Shown here: positions 11,068-21,032 of the stretch, piece by piece
How the letters are laid out: the number at the start of each line of letters is the position of its first letter
Numbering within the stretch: position 1 is the stretch's first letter
Assembly: GCA_047967505.1 (NCBI GenBank)
Contig: CM106538.1
Source: Dipteris shenzhenensis
Taxonomy: Eukaryota; Polypodiophyta; Polypodiopsida; Gleicheniales
Strand: one strand, 5' to 3'
Length of the DNA: 64,000 bases
Position numbers and translations under genes: made by a program
The notes under the pieces: model-generated
Told to the model about the DNA's origin: nothing
Seen by the model: the letters and a program-made list of their open reading frames with translations, nothing else
Databases searched by the model: none

Positions 11068-11069
<2 letters not shown>
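10482..11069 (-). mobile_element. LINE-A I 3' fragment with (TC)n tail
   Basis: A (GA)n tract at 10482-10519 is followed by the subfamily I 3' signature AAAGGGTCTATGAGACT. At 11045-11022 the minus strand encodes QSMITRFF followed by QPN, the PIP-box-like motif of this family, with acidic/basic sequence after it. Truncated at about 11069, where the next (GA)n starts. Confidence 0.75.
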
Positions 11070-11099
<30 letters not shown>

Positions 11100-11895
11100 T
11101 TTATTAAAGTCTACTAAAGACCGATGGGTCTATGAGACTAACCCATGCTAGAAAACTGTGGGGCTACTAAATGAGCATCCTAACCGATGGGTGGAGCTAC
11201 TAAATGAGCATCCTAACCCATGCTAGAAAATTGTGTAGGACATAGTTGATGTCATCATCATTAATATCACCATAGTCATAGTCCTCACTAACATCATCAT
11301 GATCATAGCACATATAGCCTAACCTAATACAGTACAACACACCATGGCATGAGACGTCAAAGTAGGCCCGGTGACGGGCTAGGCTATGTAGGCATAATGC
11401 CCGTGATAGATCATTGTGTGCTGTCTGGAAGTGTAGTCTGTCGTGACCTCCTGGTGACGGCTCTACGGTTGACAAGCGTCATAGTGACCCCTGTTGGTCG
11501 TGCACGCCCTGGGTCTTAACATGGATTAGATGTCAGCTAGTGTGATATGTGCATCTTTCCTCTGTTGAATGTGTCGCTTCTCAGTCTTGGGTTCTCTACC
11601 TCTCCTGCTATCCGTGATCGGGGGTAGTATGCTTTGGCTGGAAGAACTCCGCGAACACTCTCTGTGATCTGATGAGATGCTCTCTATGTCGAACCGCCTC
11701 ATGAATGAAGGCGGTGAGGCACCTTTGGTCTGGGTATGAGAGAAGTCTAGAAAGGGGCACGAAGCCGTCTCTGAAGAGGCAATGGTATCGTCCACATATC
11801 TCATAGTAGACTGGTGAACGGAAGGCGAAGTGCTCCTCTAATTCGAACTCATGTTGGTCACATAGTGTGTAGACTCTCTCTAGGCATCCCCTCAT
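11070..11895 (-). mobile_element. LINE-A I 3' fragment with (TC)n tail
   Basis: A (GA)n tract at 11070-11099 is followed by TTTATTAAAGTCTACTAAAG and GACCGATGGGTCTATGAGACT. The minus strand (11895-11608) encodes EEHFAFRSPVYYEICGRYHC, a knuckle with its last Cys changed, then YPDQRCLTAFIHEAVRHREH and QRVFAEFFQP (PIP-like motif at 11664-11641). A short direct duplication (GGAGCTACTAAATGAGCATC) lies at 11160-11215. Truncated in the knuckle. Confidence 0.8.
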
Positions 11896-12004
11896 TTGCT
11901 GAACTGTAAAATGCAGAAATAGAGAGAATATTCACATGTTTTGTACTCCCCTGGGTGATCTTTAAGCAAGCTGGTGGCTCTTTCTTGCCCTTCTTTGTTT
12001 TCAG

Positions 12005-12007
<3 letters not shown>

Positions 12008-12048
<41 letters not shown>

Positions 12049-12236
12049 GTATTAATGTCCTTGGAAGGGCACGCGGGCCTATGGGACAGGGTACAAAGTA
12101 CACCAAAAAGGATCTCATACCAGCCCCAGTGGGCTGGAGCAAAGGGCGCGCTAAGGCCCTTGCTGAGTGCAAAAACTGCTAAACTGATAATTTGATGACT
12201 CTATAGAGCTCAATTGCTCGAGCAAAATCAGATATA
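12008..12236 (-). mobile_element. LINE-A II 3' end only
   Basis: A (GA)n tract (12008-12045), then ATGTATTAATGTCC, then GGGCCTATGGGACAGG and a short 3' untranslated segment. It is cut at about 12236 by the Copia-1 insertion. The 110 bases before it (11896-12007) hold nothing recognisable. Confidence 0.65.
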
Positions 12237-12241
12237 ACCTA

Positions 12242-12505
12242 TGAGTTTTGGGGAGAGAGAGAGCAAGAGAGAGTGAGCTGAGAGCTGAAAGCTTGAAACC
12301 TTAGTTGCAATAGAAGAGTGTAAGAGTACAACTGAAAGAGTGAGAGATAAGGTTTTGTCCTAGTGACAAAACCTTAGTAGTCACTAACCATAGTTAGTGA
12401 ACTAACTGCCGTTAGGGGGAAAAACCTCTTAAAGAGGGAAAAGTGCCCCTAACTAGCTTATTAAATTACATTGGTCACTGCTGAATTATATCTATAATTC
12501 TAACA
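12242..12505 (-). repeat. Copia-1 3' LTR
   Basis: 264 bp, TG...CA. It matches the 5' LTR apart from about a 14-base insertion near 12270 and two or three single changes. Confidence 0.92.
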
Positions 12506-12514
12506 CCCCTTTGC
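12506..12514 (-). promoter_or_regulatory. Copia-1 polypurine tract
   Basis: The minus strand reads GCAAAGGGG immediately before the 3' LTR. This is the expected plus-strand priming site. Confidence 0.8.
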
Positions 12515-12631
12515 AGTGCCAATGTCATGTACAAGGCTGATCAATCACCAAACGGATATAAGTTCAGGGCACTGCGAAATGCCTCAAACTTTTCACGTGG
12601 TAGTGCTTTGGTGAAAATATCTGCAACGTTG

Positions 12632-13385
12632 TTATGTGTGGACACAAAGATCATACTGATCTCTCCTGCATGCAACTTCTCTCTGACGTAGTACTAGATA
12701 GTGAACCTCAATGTGCTTCGTGCGAGCATGAAACACTGGATTCTTTGCCACTGCAATGGCACTCTGACTATCAGTGAGAATTGGAAAAGGACCCTCCAAT
12801 GACAGATGAAGATCAGCAAATAGACGTCGCAGCCAGACACATTCAACTGTTGCTGTGAAAGCTGCCCTGTACTCAGCTTCACATGATGAGGTAGCCACTG
12901 TAGATTGTTTCTTGCTCAGCCAGGAAATGCATGATTTACCCAAAAAGAAACAATTGCCACTAGTGGACTGCCTAGTGTCATAATCACCAGCCCAATCTGA
13001 ATCACTGTAGGCAGGCATCTGCAAGTCACCCCCCCGTGGGAAATAACAAGCCAAAAGACTTCGTGCCCTGCAAATAACGGAAGATGCGCTTAACTGCCTG
13101 CCAATGCATAGTTTTTGGGCTGTGCATATACCTGCTCACCAGAGATACTGCAAACTGAATATCAGGTCTAGTGTTGTAGAGATATATGAGGCATCCAATA
13201 GCCTGACTGTAAGATCTGGCATCAACTGATTCTCCTGCATCATGCATTGTGAGTTTCAGCCCCGGCTCCATGGGAGTGGCTATGGGCTTACAATCATGCA
13301 TGTTAAATCTGTCCAAGAGTTTTTGCACATACTTGGACTGAGACATAACAGTGCCACGTCTCTCTTGAGAGAACTGGATCCCCAA
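12632..13385 (-). pseudogene. Copia-1 RT C-terminus and RNase H
   Basis: Two overlapping minus-strand frames. 13385-13026 has SKYVQKLLDRFNMHDCKP and CLIYLYNTRPDIQFAVSLVS. 13054-12632 has YSDSDWAGDYDTRQSTSG, CEAEYRAAFTATVECVWL and AVAKNPVFHARTKHIEVHY, the RNase H of copia elements with its acidic residues present. A frame change near 13040 separates the two. The last codons diverge before the polypurine tract. Confidence 0.9.
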
Positions 13386-14044
13386 ATAAAATGAAGCAGC
13401 CCCAAATCTGACATGTCAAAGGTGGTCTGCAAATCAGCTTTGAAATCTGCAATTTTATCTTCATTGGACCGTGTGAGCAGTAAGTCATCGACATAAAGAA
13501 GGATGACTAAAATTTCCCCCCCATCCATCTTGATGTAGAGGGTGCTCTCAGTAGGACTATTGTGCAGCCCCTTGCTGGTCAAAAAGGCATGAATCTTGGC
13601 ATACCATGCACGAGGGGCCTGTTTCAGCCCATACAAAGCTTTGTTTAGCTTGCATACCTGAAGTGCATTTGCTGTAATTTCAAAGCCTGGAGGTTGTTTG
13701 ACATACACCTCTTCCAACAAGTCTCCATTTAAGAAGGCTGTTTTTATGTCCAACTGATGAACATTCCACTCAAAATGTGCAGCCATTGCAATAACAGATC
13801 GGATGGTGGTCATCTGGGATGTAGGAGCAAAAGTCTCCTCATAATCTATGCCCTTTTTCTGAGCATAGCCTTTAGCAACCATTCTTGCCTTGTATCTGTC
13901 AATGGAGCCATCTGGCTTTCGTTTCACCTTGAAAACCCATCGTGTGCCAATGGCATGTTTACCTGGTGGCAAGTCTACAACATCCCAAGTCTGATTTGTT
14001 TTAATGGACTGCAACTCATCGTGCATGGCATTCATCCAATGCAC
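13280..14044 (-). pseudogene. Copia-1 reverse transcriptase
   Basis: A 254-codon open stretch covers most of the copia RT. It contains NQTWDVVDLPPGKHAIGTRW, KARMVAKGYAQKKGIDYEET, QLDIKTAFLNGDLLEEVYVK (motif A Asp), KALYGLKQAPRAWY and ILLYVDDLLL (YVDD active site). It shifts frame near 13380 into the RNase H piece and near 14040 from the integrase C-terminal piece. Catalytic residues look intact. Confidence 0.93.
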
Positions 14045-15090
14045 ATTGTCCTTTGCTCGTCGAATGTTGCAGGCTCTTCCTCATCAAGAAGAGTACCTAC
14101 ATACGCTGATTCCATTGAATTAGCACCTTTCATGTGCCTTGCTGCACTGCGAGTCCTGCCAGGTAATGGAGCATCAATCTTACTCTCCCTGAGAGTCTGT
14201 AACAGCCAGTTTGGGACTGTTTTTGCTGCATGTATGTCTGCAATTTCTTGCTGAACCACCTGTTCCACTGCCTGTGGAGGTGGCAAGACATCCTGTGGCT
14301 GAACTGAAGCATCGGGAGGTGGCTGTAAATTTTGATTTGCATCAGAAATATCAGCAGGGGAGCCCAAGGAAATGGGTAGCAACCCCTCAAAAACATCCTT
14401 TGAAGAAGAAGGCATATGAAATTCAGCCTGAGTGTGAGCTGAATTTTCTGCAAATATCACATCTCTACTGACAATGATCTTGCGTGTAGCAGGATTGTAG
14501 AGACGGTACCCCTTGCTTTCTGCACTGTACCCAACAAAGATGCACTTAATTGCCTTATCTGACAACTTATGCCGAAATTGAACTGGCACATGAGCATATG
14601 CAAGGCATCCAAAGACTCGGAAATGATCCACTGAAGGCTTTCTCCCATTCTAGACCTCATAGGGAGTTTTTGTTTTCAAAGCCTTAGTGGGAGCCCGATT
14701 TAAAATGTAGTTGGCACACATCAGACCTTTAAGCCAGAATTTGTGAGGCATGTGTTTGCTTTTCAGCATACATGTGTCCATCTCCATAAGAGTTCTATTT
14801 TTCCTCTCAGCTTTGCCATTTTGCTGAGGGGTCAGCCTCACTGTGAGCTGATGCACAATACCCTTGCCTTTCAGAAAAGCATCAAAATCTGCAGACAAGT
14901 ATTCCCCACCTCTATTTGTGCGCAATGTCTGTATCTTGAGTCCGGTTTCATTTTCAACCATGGCTGAAAAGTGTTTAAACACCATAAACACTTCTGATTT
15001 GCGCTTCAGCCCAAAGACCCAAGTGAAATTGGAGTAATCATCAATAAAGGTAACAAAGTAGAGATGACCACCCAATGATGGAGTCCTCAT
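14032..15090 (-). pseudogene. Copia-1 integrase
   Basis: 15090-14650 encodes the catalytic core: LYFVTFIDDYSNFTWVFGLK, then LRTNRGGEYLSADF and LTPQQNGKAERKNRTLMEM. In the second motif the usual catalytic D of TDRGGE is N (codon AAT at 14916-14914). The relative at 43500-43560 keeps D there. 14631-14032 continues with DHFRVFGCLAYAHVPVQFRH and KCIFVGYSAESKGYRLYNP, then a variable tail up to the RT. A stop or frame change at about 14650 separates the pieces. The core is predicted to be inactive. Confidence 0.9.
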
Positions 15091-16310
15091 GGGACCACAT
15101 ACATCACTGTGTAGCGTACAGCTTTAACTGAACCATCCTTTTTGAAGGGGAATCTATGCATCTTGCCTAAAATGCACGCTTCACAGGCATGTGGAGGAGG
15201 TATCTCAAGAGGTGGCAATGTATCAACCATAGAGTGCTTCTGAAGTGTCATCAAGCTGTTGTAATGCATGTGGCCATATCGGGCATGCCATAATTCTGCA
15301 TTCTGCATGGCAGCAGTAGGGGTAGAAACTGCAAGAGCATGGGCTGCTCTTTTCTCAAAAAGATCAAGTTGAAAAAGCCCACGCAGCAGAGTATCAGATA
15401 ATCTCAAGGCATAATCATTTTCCCTGTCTCGGACAGCACATTTGTCATCCTCAAAGATGACCTGAAATCCAGCTCTGTTAAGAGTGGACGCTGAAAGAAG
15501 ATTCTTGGTGATACCAGGCACATATAAGACATCTGAAAGTCTGAAAACTGAGCCATCAATGGCAGTAAGCTCAACTTCTCCTGTGCCACGTACTGAATAT
15601 GACGAGTTATTGGCACAAGTGACTTTCTTACCAACGGGAGGTGGATGCAAGGAAGTAAAAAGACACTTCCTAGAAGTGATATGCTTGGATGCACCGCTGT
15701 CAAAATACCAAGTGTTCAGTGTTTCATTGACACTGAAAGCAGATGCATCCGTAGAAGAGTCATAACTGCAAGTAAAAAATGCATATGTATCATCATTACA
15801 AGTGGCTGTACTATCCCGAGCATCTGGAGCAGCCAGCCTAGAATCTGAAATGCAAGATAAAAAGGCATAATCCTGTCCAACAAAGTTGGCTGCAGCATCC
15901 CCACTGTCAGATGCATGAGGAGCTGAATCTGAAACAGCCATACCGGAGCTGTTTTTCTTCTCTTTTGCAAGCCTTTTCCTGCATTCTGCAATGTGATGAC
16001 CTGGCTTTTTGCAGTAATGACAAAAACCCTTCTTCTTGGGCTTACTTGCATCATTTTTAGCCTTTTGTGAAGGCTGTCCTGACCCACTGGAAGACTGATT
16101 TACTGATGTCTTTGCCTGTCCCTTTGTTTTTGACTTAAACTTTGAGAGCATAGCTTGTTCACCTGCATGTGAAGCCAAGTTTTTCCTGGTCTGCTCTTCC
16201 TGAAGCAGAAGTCCTATCAACCCATGAAAAGTGAGAGGATTTGCACCCCCCCTCAATGATAAGTTCAGCGAGGTATGAAAGCTGAGATAAGACTCAGGAA
16301 GAGAATTCAC
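15087..16310 (-). pseudogene. Copia-1 gag C-terminus, protease and pre-integrase
   Basis: A 407-codon open frame. Residues 1-60 are the gag capsid end (RGGANPLTFHGLIGLLLQEE). About residue 95 is the CCHC knuckle CHYCKKPGHHIAEC. About residue 200 is the protease active site WYFDSGASKHITS. Near residue 330 is the pre-integrase domain LWHARYGHMHYNSLMTLQ with CEACILGKMHRFPF. The frame ends after GSVKAVRYTV, where relatives continue directly into integrase, so a deletion or shift near 15100 breaks it. Within the leading gag part, two downstream pieces (16539-16294 and 16881-16663) lie in other frames. Confidence 0.92.
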
Positions 16311-16881
16311 CTATGTTCAATAATTGCTCTCTGAGATCCTGTAGCTTTGTGAGGTGGACTGACATGGAGTCACCCTCTTCCATATGTGTATTACTTAACT
16401 CTCTTTTCAAGAAAGATACCCTTGCATCATTCCGGGCTGCATACATGCTTTCTAAGATATCCCACGCTGCCTTTGAGGTCTTACACGACCGGATATGCGG
16501 AATGATAAATCTTTTCACTGAAAGAGAGATGCATGACAAAGCTAAGGCATCCCGTGAATCCCATCGCTTCTGCTTTGGAGTAGTGGCTATAGCTGCACCA
16601 ACAACTTGTTCTGCAGCTGTGCTTTGGAGTAGTGGCTATAGCTGCACCAACTTGTTCTGCAGCTACACCCTGTGCACGACCTCTTCCACCTCCTTGCTGA
16701 GGAGGGGTATTAATGCCATACCTGCTGGTCGGATCTCACCCCCATTCACATAATTCCATAAATTGCGAGAAATCAGAATATTGCGTACCATAAAACTCGA
16801 GAGGGAGTAGTTGGTACCATCCAACTTGTCTTCCTGTGAAAGACCACCGAACTGGAAGTCATTTTGATTTTGTTGGGCCAT
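16294..16881 (-). pseudogene. Copia-1 gag N-terminus
   Basis: Starts at the Met at 16881 (MAQQNQNDFQFGGLSQEDKL, then LDGTNYSLSSFMVRN). It resumes in 16539-16294 with SCKTSKAAWDILESMYAAR, typical of copia gag capsid domains. A 49-bp direct duplication at 16572-16669 (units starting GCTTTGGAGTAGTGG at 16572 and 16621) lies between the two frames and probably caused the break. Start chosen as the first Met after the leader, matching where the sequence shared with Copia-4 ends. Confidence 0.85.
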
Positions 16882-16984
16882 ATGTGAGAAAGAGATTTAA
16901 GCAGATACAAAACTGAATTCCCTTACTGGGAATGAAATGCAGAACTCCCAAAAAACACAGCCAAGCACTGGCTGTAAATGCAAC

Positions 16985-17377
16985 TCAGATTTCTGCACTT
17001 GCACTGTCAAAAATCTGTCCAAGTATCAAAAACTCTCCAGAATCTGCCAAAAGTGCTGCAAAACACTTGAAGAGAGGCAGTATGAATTGAAATCTCCAAA
17101 ATTGCTCTCCCAACACAAAAGCCCCAAAATAGGCCTGAAATTGCAACCGGAAAGGGGCAAATTGATCAAAAGCCCCAAATGTTGCAAGAATTGCGCTCTG
17201 TCTGCAAAAGCCCCAAATTTCACTGCAAAATTGCAGTGTAATTACAAAATCCCCGAATTTCTTCAAGAAATTGTACTGCAGAATTGAAAGCCCCAAATTT
17301 CGAGCTTGAAATTGCAACCAGAAAGGGGCAAAAGCAGAGAAAGCCCCAAATTTTGCAATTTCAGCAGAAAGACCCAA
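16985..17377 (-). CDS. Copia-1 leader open frame with FGAF/IWGF repeats
   Basis: A 130-codon minus-strand frame upstream of gag, rich in Phe, Leu and Ala. Repeats include KFGAFSAFAPFWLQFQ, EIWGFCRQSAI and TFGAFDQFAPFRLQFQ. The DNA repeat underneath is GCCCCAAATTT-like (plus strand). The corresponding part of Copia-4 (20420-19962) is also open in the same frame with EIWGFCRQRAI and FAPFWLQFQ. Whether it is translated is unknown; the open frame could simply reflect the repeat's lack of stops. No known domain is recognised. Confidence 0.35.
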   Translation of the reverse strand: MGLSAEIAKFGAFSAFAPFWLQFQARNLGLSILQYNFLKKFGDFVITLQFCSEIWGFCRQSAILATFGAFDQFAPFRLQFQAYFGAFVLGEQFWRFQFILPLFKCFAALLADSGEFLILGQIFDSASAEI

Positions 17378-17520
17378 ATTTCAGACCAAATCTGCAGATC
17401 TGTCTGCAATGTTTGCTCCAAGTGCAGCCCCAAATTTGTTCAACACCTGCAAATTGACCCTTGCAAAGAAATCTTTGTTGAAAAAGACCCTGCAACGAAA
17501 ACAACTGATGCACGAGGCAA

Positions 17521-18060
17521 GTTCAGCGTTGTACGGGCCTGTTGGTACGATTGTACGGATGACATGTACAAATGTACTGAATGTACGGTCAAGTTGTACG
17601 GACGAGCGCCTTGCTGTGTACGGTTGTACGGACGACCTTGTACGGCAACTGTACGGGCAAGCAGATCTGCGAAGCAGGTACGTACGGCACAGGTACTTAC
17701 GACGCAGGTATGTACGGGTACGTACGACGAACTGATTGCAGGTACCACTAGTACGATGACGAAAGGTACGGTCGTTGGTACGGACGGGGCATGTGCTACA
17801 GCTTCGACTAGCTGTAGGAATCTGACGCAAGATGATACGGATGGCGAGATTGCAGGTACGAGTTGTACGGTGCTGCAGTCTTGCTGTACGAAATGCGCAG
17901 GTACGTATGGTACGATAGGTACAAGCAGGTACGGACGAATACGTGTAGGTGCGGCGGAGTACGGTAGGTACGGACGCACTGCCAGTTGAAGGTACGTGCA
18001 GGTACAAATTCTGTACAGTCGTACGGACAGTCTTTGGATTGCTTCGAGTTGTACGGACGG
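17521..18060 (-). promoter_or_regulatory. GTAC/CCGTACA array in Copia-1 leader
   Basis: I count about 35 GTAC tetramers in 540 bases, against about two expected by chance. Many sit in CCGTACA or TCGTACAA on the element's strand, which resembles the SBP-domain transcription factor consensus (core CGTACAA). It lies between the primer site and the leader frame. A regulatory role is inferred; the density is directly visible. Confidence 0.5.
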
Positions 18061-18116
18061 GATGTAGCAGCAGGAGCGGCAGCAGGAGCGTGGGCTTGAG
18101 GCTGGAGCTCAACGAG

Positions 18117-18128
18117 GCTCTGATACCA
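18117..18128 (-). promoter_or_regulatory. Copia-1 primer binding site (initiator Met-tRNA)
   Basis: The minus strand reads TGGTATCAGAGC, the standard plant copia primer site complementary to initiator tRNA-Met, four bases inside the 5' LTR. Confidence 0.92.
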
Positions 18129-18132
18129 AATG

Positions 18133-18382
18133 TGAGTTTTGGGGAGAGAGAGAGCAAGAGAGCTGAAAGCTTGAAAGCTTAGTTGCAATAGAAGAGTGTA
18201 AGAGTACAACTGAAAGAGTGAGAGATAAGGTTTGTCCTAGTGACAAAACCTTAGTAGTCACTAACCATAGTTAGTGAACTAACTGCGGTTAGGGGGAAAA
18301 ACCTCTTAAAGAGGGAAAAGTGCCCCTAACTAGCTTATTAAATTACATTGGTCACTGCTGAATTATATCTATAATTCTAACA
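18133..18382 (-). repeat. Copia-1 5' LTR
   Basis: 250 bp, TG...CA. It is near-identical to the 3' LTR and related to the LTRs at 21037-21241/28253-28298 and 43960-44206. Confidence 0.92.
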
Positions 18383-18383
18383 A

Positions 18384-19230
18384 CCTAGAGACTAGCAACT
18401 ATTTGAGAGCTGTAGCATGCTGAGAGCTGAGACTCAGGCTCAAAAGCCAAGGCCTGATACCGCGGTGGCTCGTCTGTGACCGGCGAAAATGTCTCGGATC
18501 TGCGTCTGTCGGGTGGTATCATGCTGTGGTGGCGGAGGGGGACATGGTCTCCTCAATATCTGAACCCGGTGGGCTATGTTTAGAGTGACCCCTCGCCTCG
18601 GGCGGTCTCTCTTGAGGAAAGCTGTGATAGGACGGACCTCAATAGAGTATGCTCTGGTCACTCTCCGTGCTGCATGTCGTCTCTGTGTCCCTCTCTCAGT
18701 AATCCAGGCTGCCCACATGTCAGCTATCTCCTCCACATCCATCCCGTTGTGCCTTGGAGCTGTCTCAAATGCATAGAAGTCTGTGACGTGTTGCTATGCT
18801 CTATCAGCCTCTCTGTCTTGTGGTCTGATCGCCTTTGCTGCTCTCTAATCTGTCGTAGTAGGGTCTCTCTATGTTGGCGCATCTCAAGTACATATAGGCC
18901 AATGCAGACCTGGTCCTGGAAGTGGATCAATTGTGAGAGTGGACCGAAGCCACTCCCCTCAAATGCATAGAAGTCTATGATGTGTTGCTATGCTCTATCA
19001 GCCTCTCTGTCTTGTGGTCTGATTGCCTTTGCTGCTCTCTAATCTGTCGTAGTAGGGTCTCTCTGTGTTGGCGCATCTCAAGTACATATAGGCCAATGCA
19101 GACCTGGTTTTGGAAGTGGATCAATTGTGAGAGTGGACCGAAGCCGCTCCCCTCCTAGTAGAGGCAATGGTATCGTCCCCTGATCTCATAATAGGCTGGG
19201 CAGGCACATAGGAAAGGCTGGGAGTCACTG
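18384..19230 (-). mobile_element. LINE-A II fragment with 194-bp internal tandem duplication
   Basis: The minus strand encodes the subfamily II tail (TQIRDIFAGHRRA near 18490, then SIEVRPITAFLKRD) and the region before it. The segment 18764-18957 is repeated directly at 18958-19151 with few changes. The first unit reads *QHVTDFY at 18796-18773, with TAG where relatives have CAG or CGG, and the second reads *QHIIDFY. The knuckle start YEIRGRYHCLY is near 19160-19190. It is 5'-truncated and lacks the microsatellite tail. Confidence 0.75.
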
Positions 19231-19955
19231 ACAGGGCAGGCATACGGCCTGCAGCGGATATGTATGGCCTGGCAAGACAAAGCTTCATGGCAGGCGTATG
19301 GCCTGCAACAGGGCCCCGTGAAGGGTGCACTGACATCAGCAGGGTACGGCCCCACTGTACGGGGCTGTACGGAGGCTTATTGGATCTAGAAAAGGGCTGC
19401 TGGAAGCCTGACAGAGGGCGGCATCTGCAGTGGCCAAAGGCACCTGCATAGCAGGGCCTTTGGGCCTTGTATGGAGCCTGCAACAAGGCCTGAACAGGGC
19501 CAGCAGGAGGGGCAGAGGCCTGCGCCTATGGCGGGCTGCCACGTAGCCAGGCGGGTCTGAGGAACAGCCCCCAACCAGGTCGGTTTACAGACTGGGGGGG
19601 GCAGACTGGTCAGCCCAAACAGTCCTAGGGGTCGGCCCTACCAGGTCGGTCTATTTCAGGGCCCCTTGGGCCTATAAAAGAGGAGGCATTTGGCCTCATA
19701 AGACATCACCTGGAGCAGCCAAGAGTCAGCAGATTGGAGCAGCAGTAAGACCTACCTTGGGCCTATCTTCTGGAGGTGAAGGAGGTACATCATAGCCTGC
19801 AGACAAAGCTGAGAAAGGGCTGCCCACCTAGGCTGGCTTCCGGACAGCAAGGTGGAAGGGATCTAGACAGAGAGTCTACATATGCTCGAGGTGGAGCATG
19901 CGGGCTCAGAGATCTAGAGGTGCCAGGCTTGTAGTAGAAGGACCTTTTGGTAATT
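19231..19955 (+). promoter_or_regulatory. Possible LTR or promoter segment with TATA box
   Basis: A GC-rich stretch with CCTATAAAAG at 19671-19680 (TATA box on the plus strand), preceded by three GTACGG motifs (19338-19375) and followed by purine-rich leader-like sequence. It sits between a LINE fragment and the truncated Copia-4 leader and has no recognised coding. It could be the U3-R part of an LTR whose mate is missing. The edges are not defined. Confidence 0.35.
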
Positions 19956-21020
19956 CACTGGCTAAAAATGCAACTCAAATCTCTGAAATGTCTTTGTCAG
20001 AAGTCTGCCAGAGCATCCAATCTCTCCCAAAACCTGCCAAAATTGCTTCAAAACACTCACAGAAAGGCGCAAAATTTCTCTCCCAACACAAAAGCCCCAA
20101 TTTGTGTCTTGAAATTGCAACCAGAAAGGGGCAAATGGTCTAAAAGCCCCAAATGTTGCACAAATTGCTCTCTGCCTGCAAAAGCCCCAAATTTCACTGC
20201 AAATTTGCAGTGTGATTGCAAAAGCCCTAAATTTCTTCAAGGAAATTGCATCCAAAAGAGGGCAAATTAACTGAAAGCCCCAAATTTGCAATTTGTCTGC
20301 CAAAGCTCCAAATGTGCTCCCAAAAACTAAGCCAAACAGTGGTTGTATGCACAAGAGCCTGACAAAACTCTTTCCAATATCCTCCTGCAAAGAAAAAATG
20401 CAACTTTCCAAGCAGCCCACCTACAAAGTGACCAAATGTGAACTATGTTTCACCTTCAAACTGTACGGACTAACAGTATGGAGCTGTCAGTCCGGTTGAA
20501 TGCAGCTGTACGGAACTGTACATCGCAGCCTGTACGGTCGAAATCCGTGCACTTGTACGGATGTACGGAATCTGTACGGACAGCTCAGCGCAAGTGTACG
20601 AAACTGTACGGACAGAACTTGGCGAGGCTGTACGGCGAAATCGTACGGAAACGTACGCACTGTACGGGCGATGTACGGACGAACCTGACGGCACGGGATG
20701 GGCTACAGGCTGTACGGCGATCTGTACGGACTGGGGCTGTACGGCTGTACGACGATCTGTACGGGCAGGCATCGAGTGCAGGTACGGGCAAGCGTGCGGA
20801 TGGCATAGGGCAGTTGGGCCTGGTACGGACGTAGGGAACAGCCAACAAAGGCTGTACGGATTTGTTCACGGGCAGCTGTATGGAATGGTACGGGAGCAGA
20901 CAGAGCTGTACGGACAGCGAGAGATCTGGTACAGCGCAGGAGCTGGTACGGATGGGCAGCAAGCTGTTGAGCTTGGAGCAGGGAGATTGCGAGCAAGGAA
21001 GCAGGGAGCCGGGTCAACCC
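19955..21020 (-). mobile_element. Copia-4 leader (truncated element)
   Basis: Matches the Copia-1 leader: the CACTGGCT...AAATGCAACTCA junction at 19957 corresponds to 16970 of Copia-1. It contains the repeated GCCCCAAAT segment (20090-20300) with an open minus-strand frame (20420-19962) and a GTAC array at 20461-20960 (about 26 GTAC by my count). Gag and pol are absent, so the element is cut just before gag. Confidence 0.8.
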
Positions 21021-21032
21021 GCTCTGATACCA
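21021..21032 (-). promoter_or_regulatory. Copia-4 primer binding site
   Basis: The minus strand reads TGGTATCAGAGC next to the LTR starting at 21037. Confidence 0.9.

Larger units (their letters stand above)
12242..18382 (-). mobile_element. Copia-1, LTR retrotransposon with intact ends
   Basis: A minus-strand Ty1/copia element of 6.1 kb. It is bounded by near-identical LTRs (12242-12505 and 18133-18382) that begin TG and end CA, with the 5-bp target duplication ACCTA at 12237-12241 and 18383-18387. A primer site for initiator Met-tRNA and a polypurine tract sit in the correct places. Internal order from the 5' side is a GTAC-rich leader, a leader open frame, gag, protease, integrase, RT and RNase H. 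Coding is split by several frame breaks, so this copy is not autonomous although its ends look recent. Confidence 0.93.

Noticed and set aside
17306-18209. Open frames of 100-260 codons on both strands through the GTAC array
   Set aside because: The repeated TGTACGG unit has few stops; translations are simple repeats without a family resemblance.
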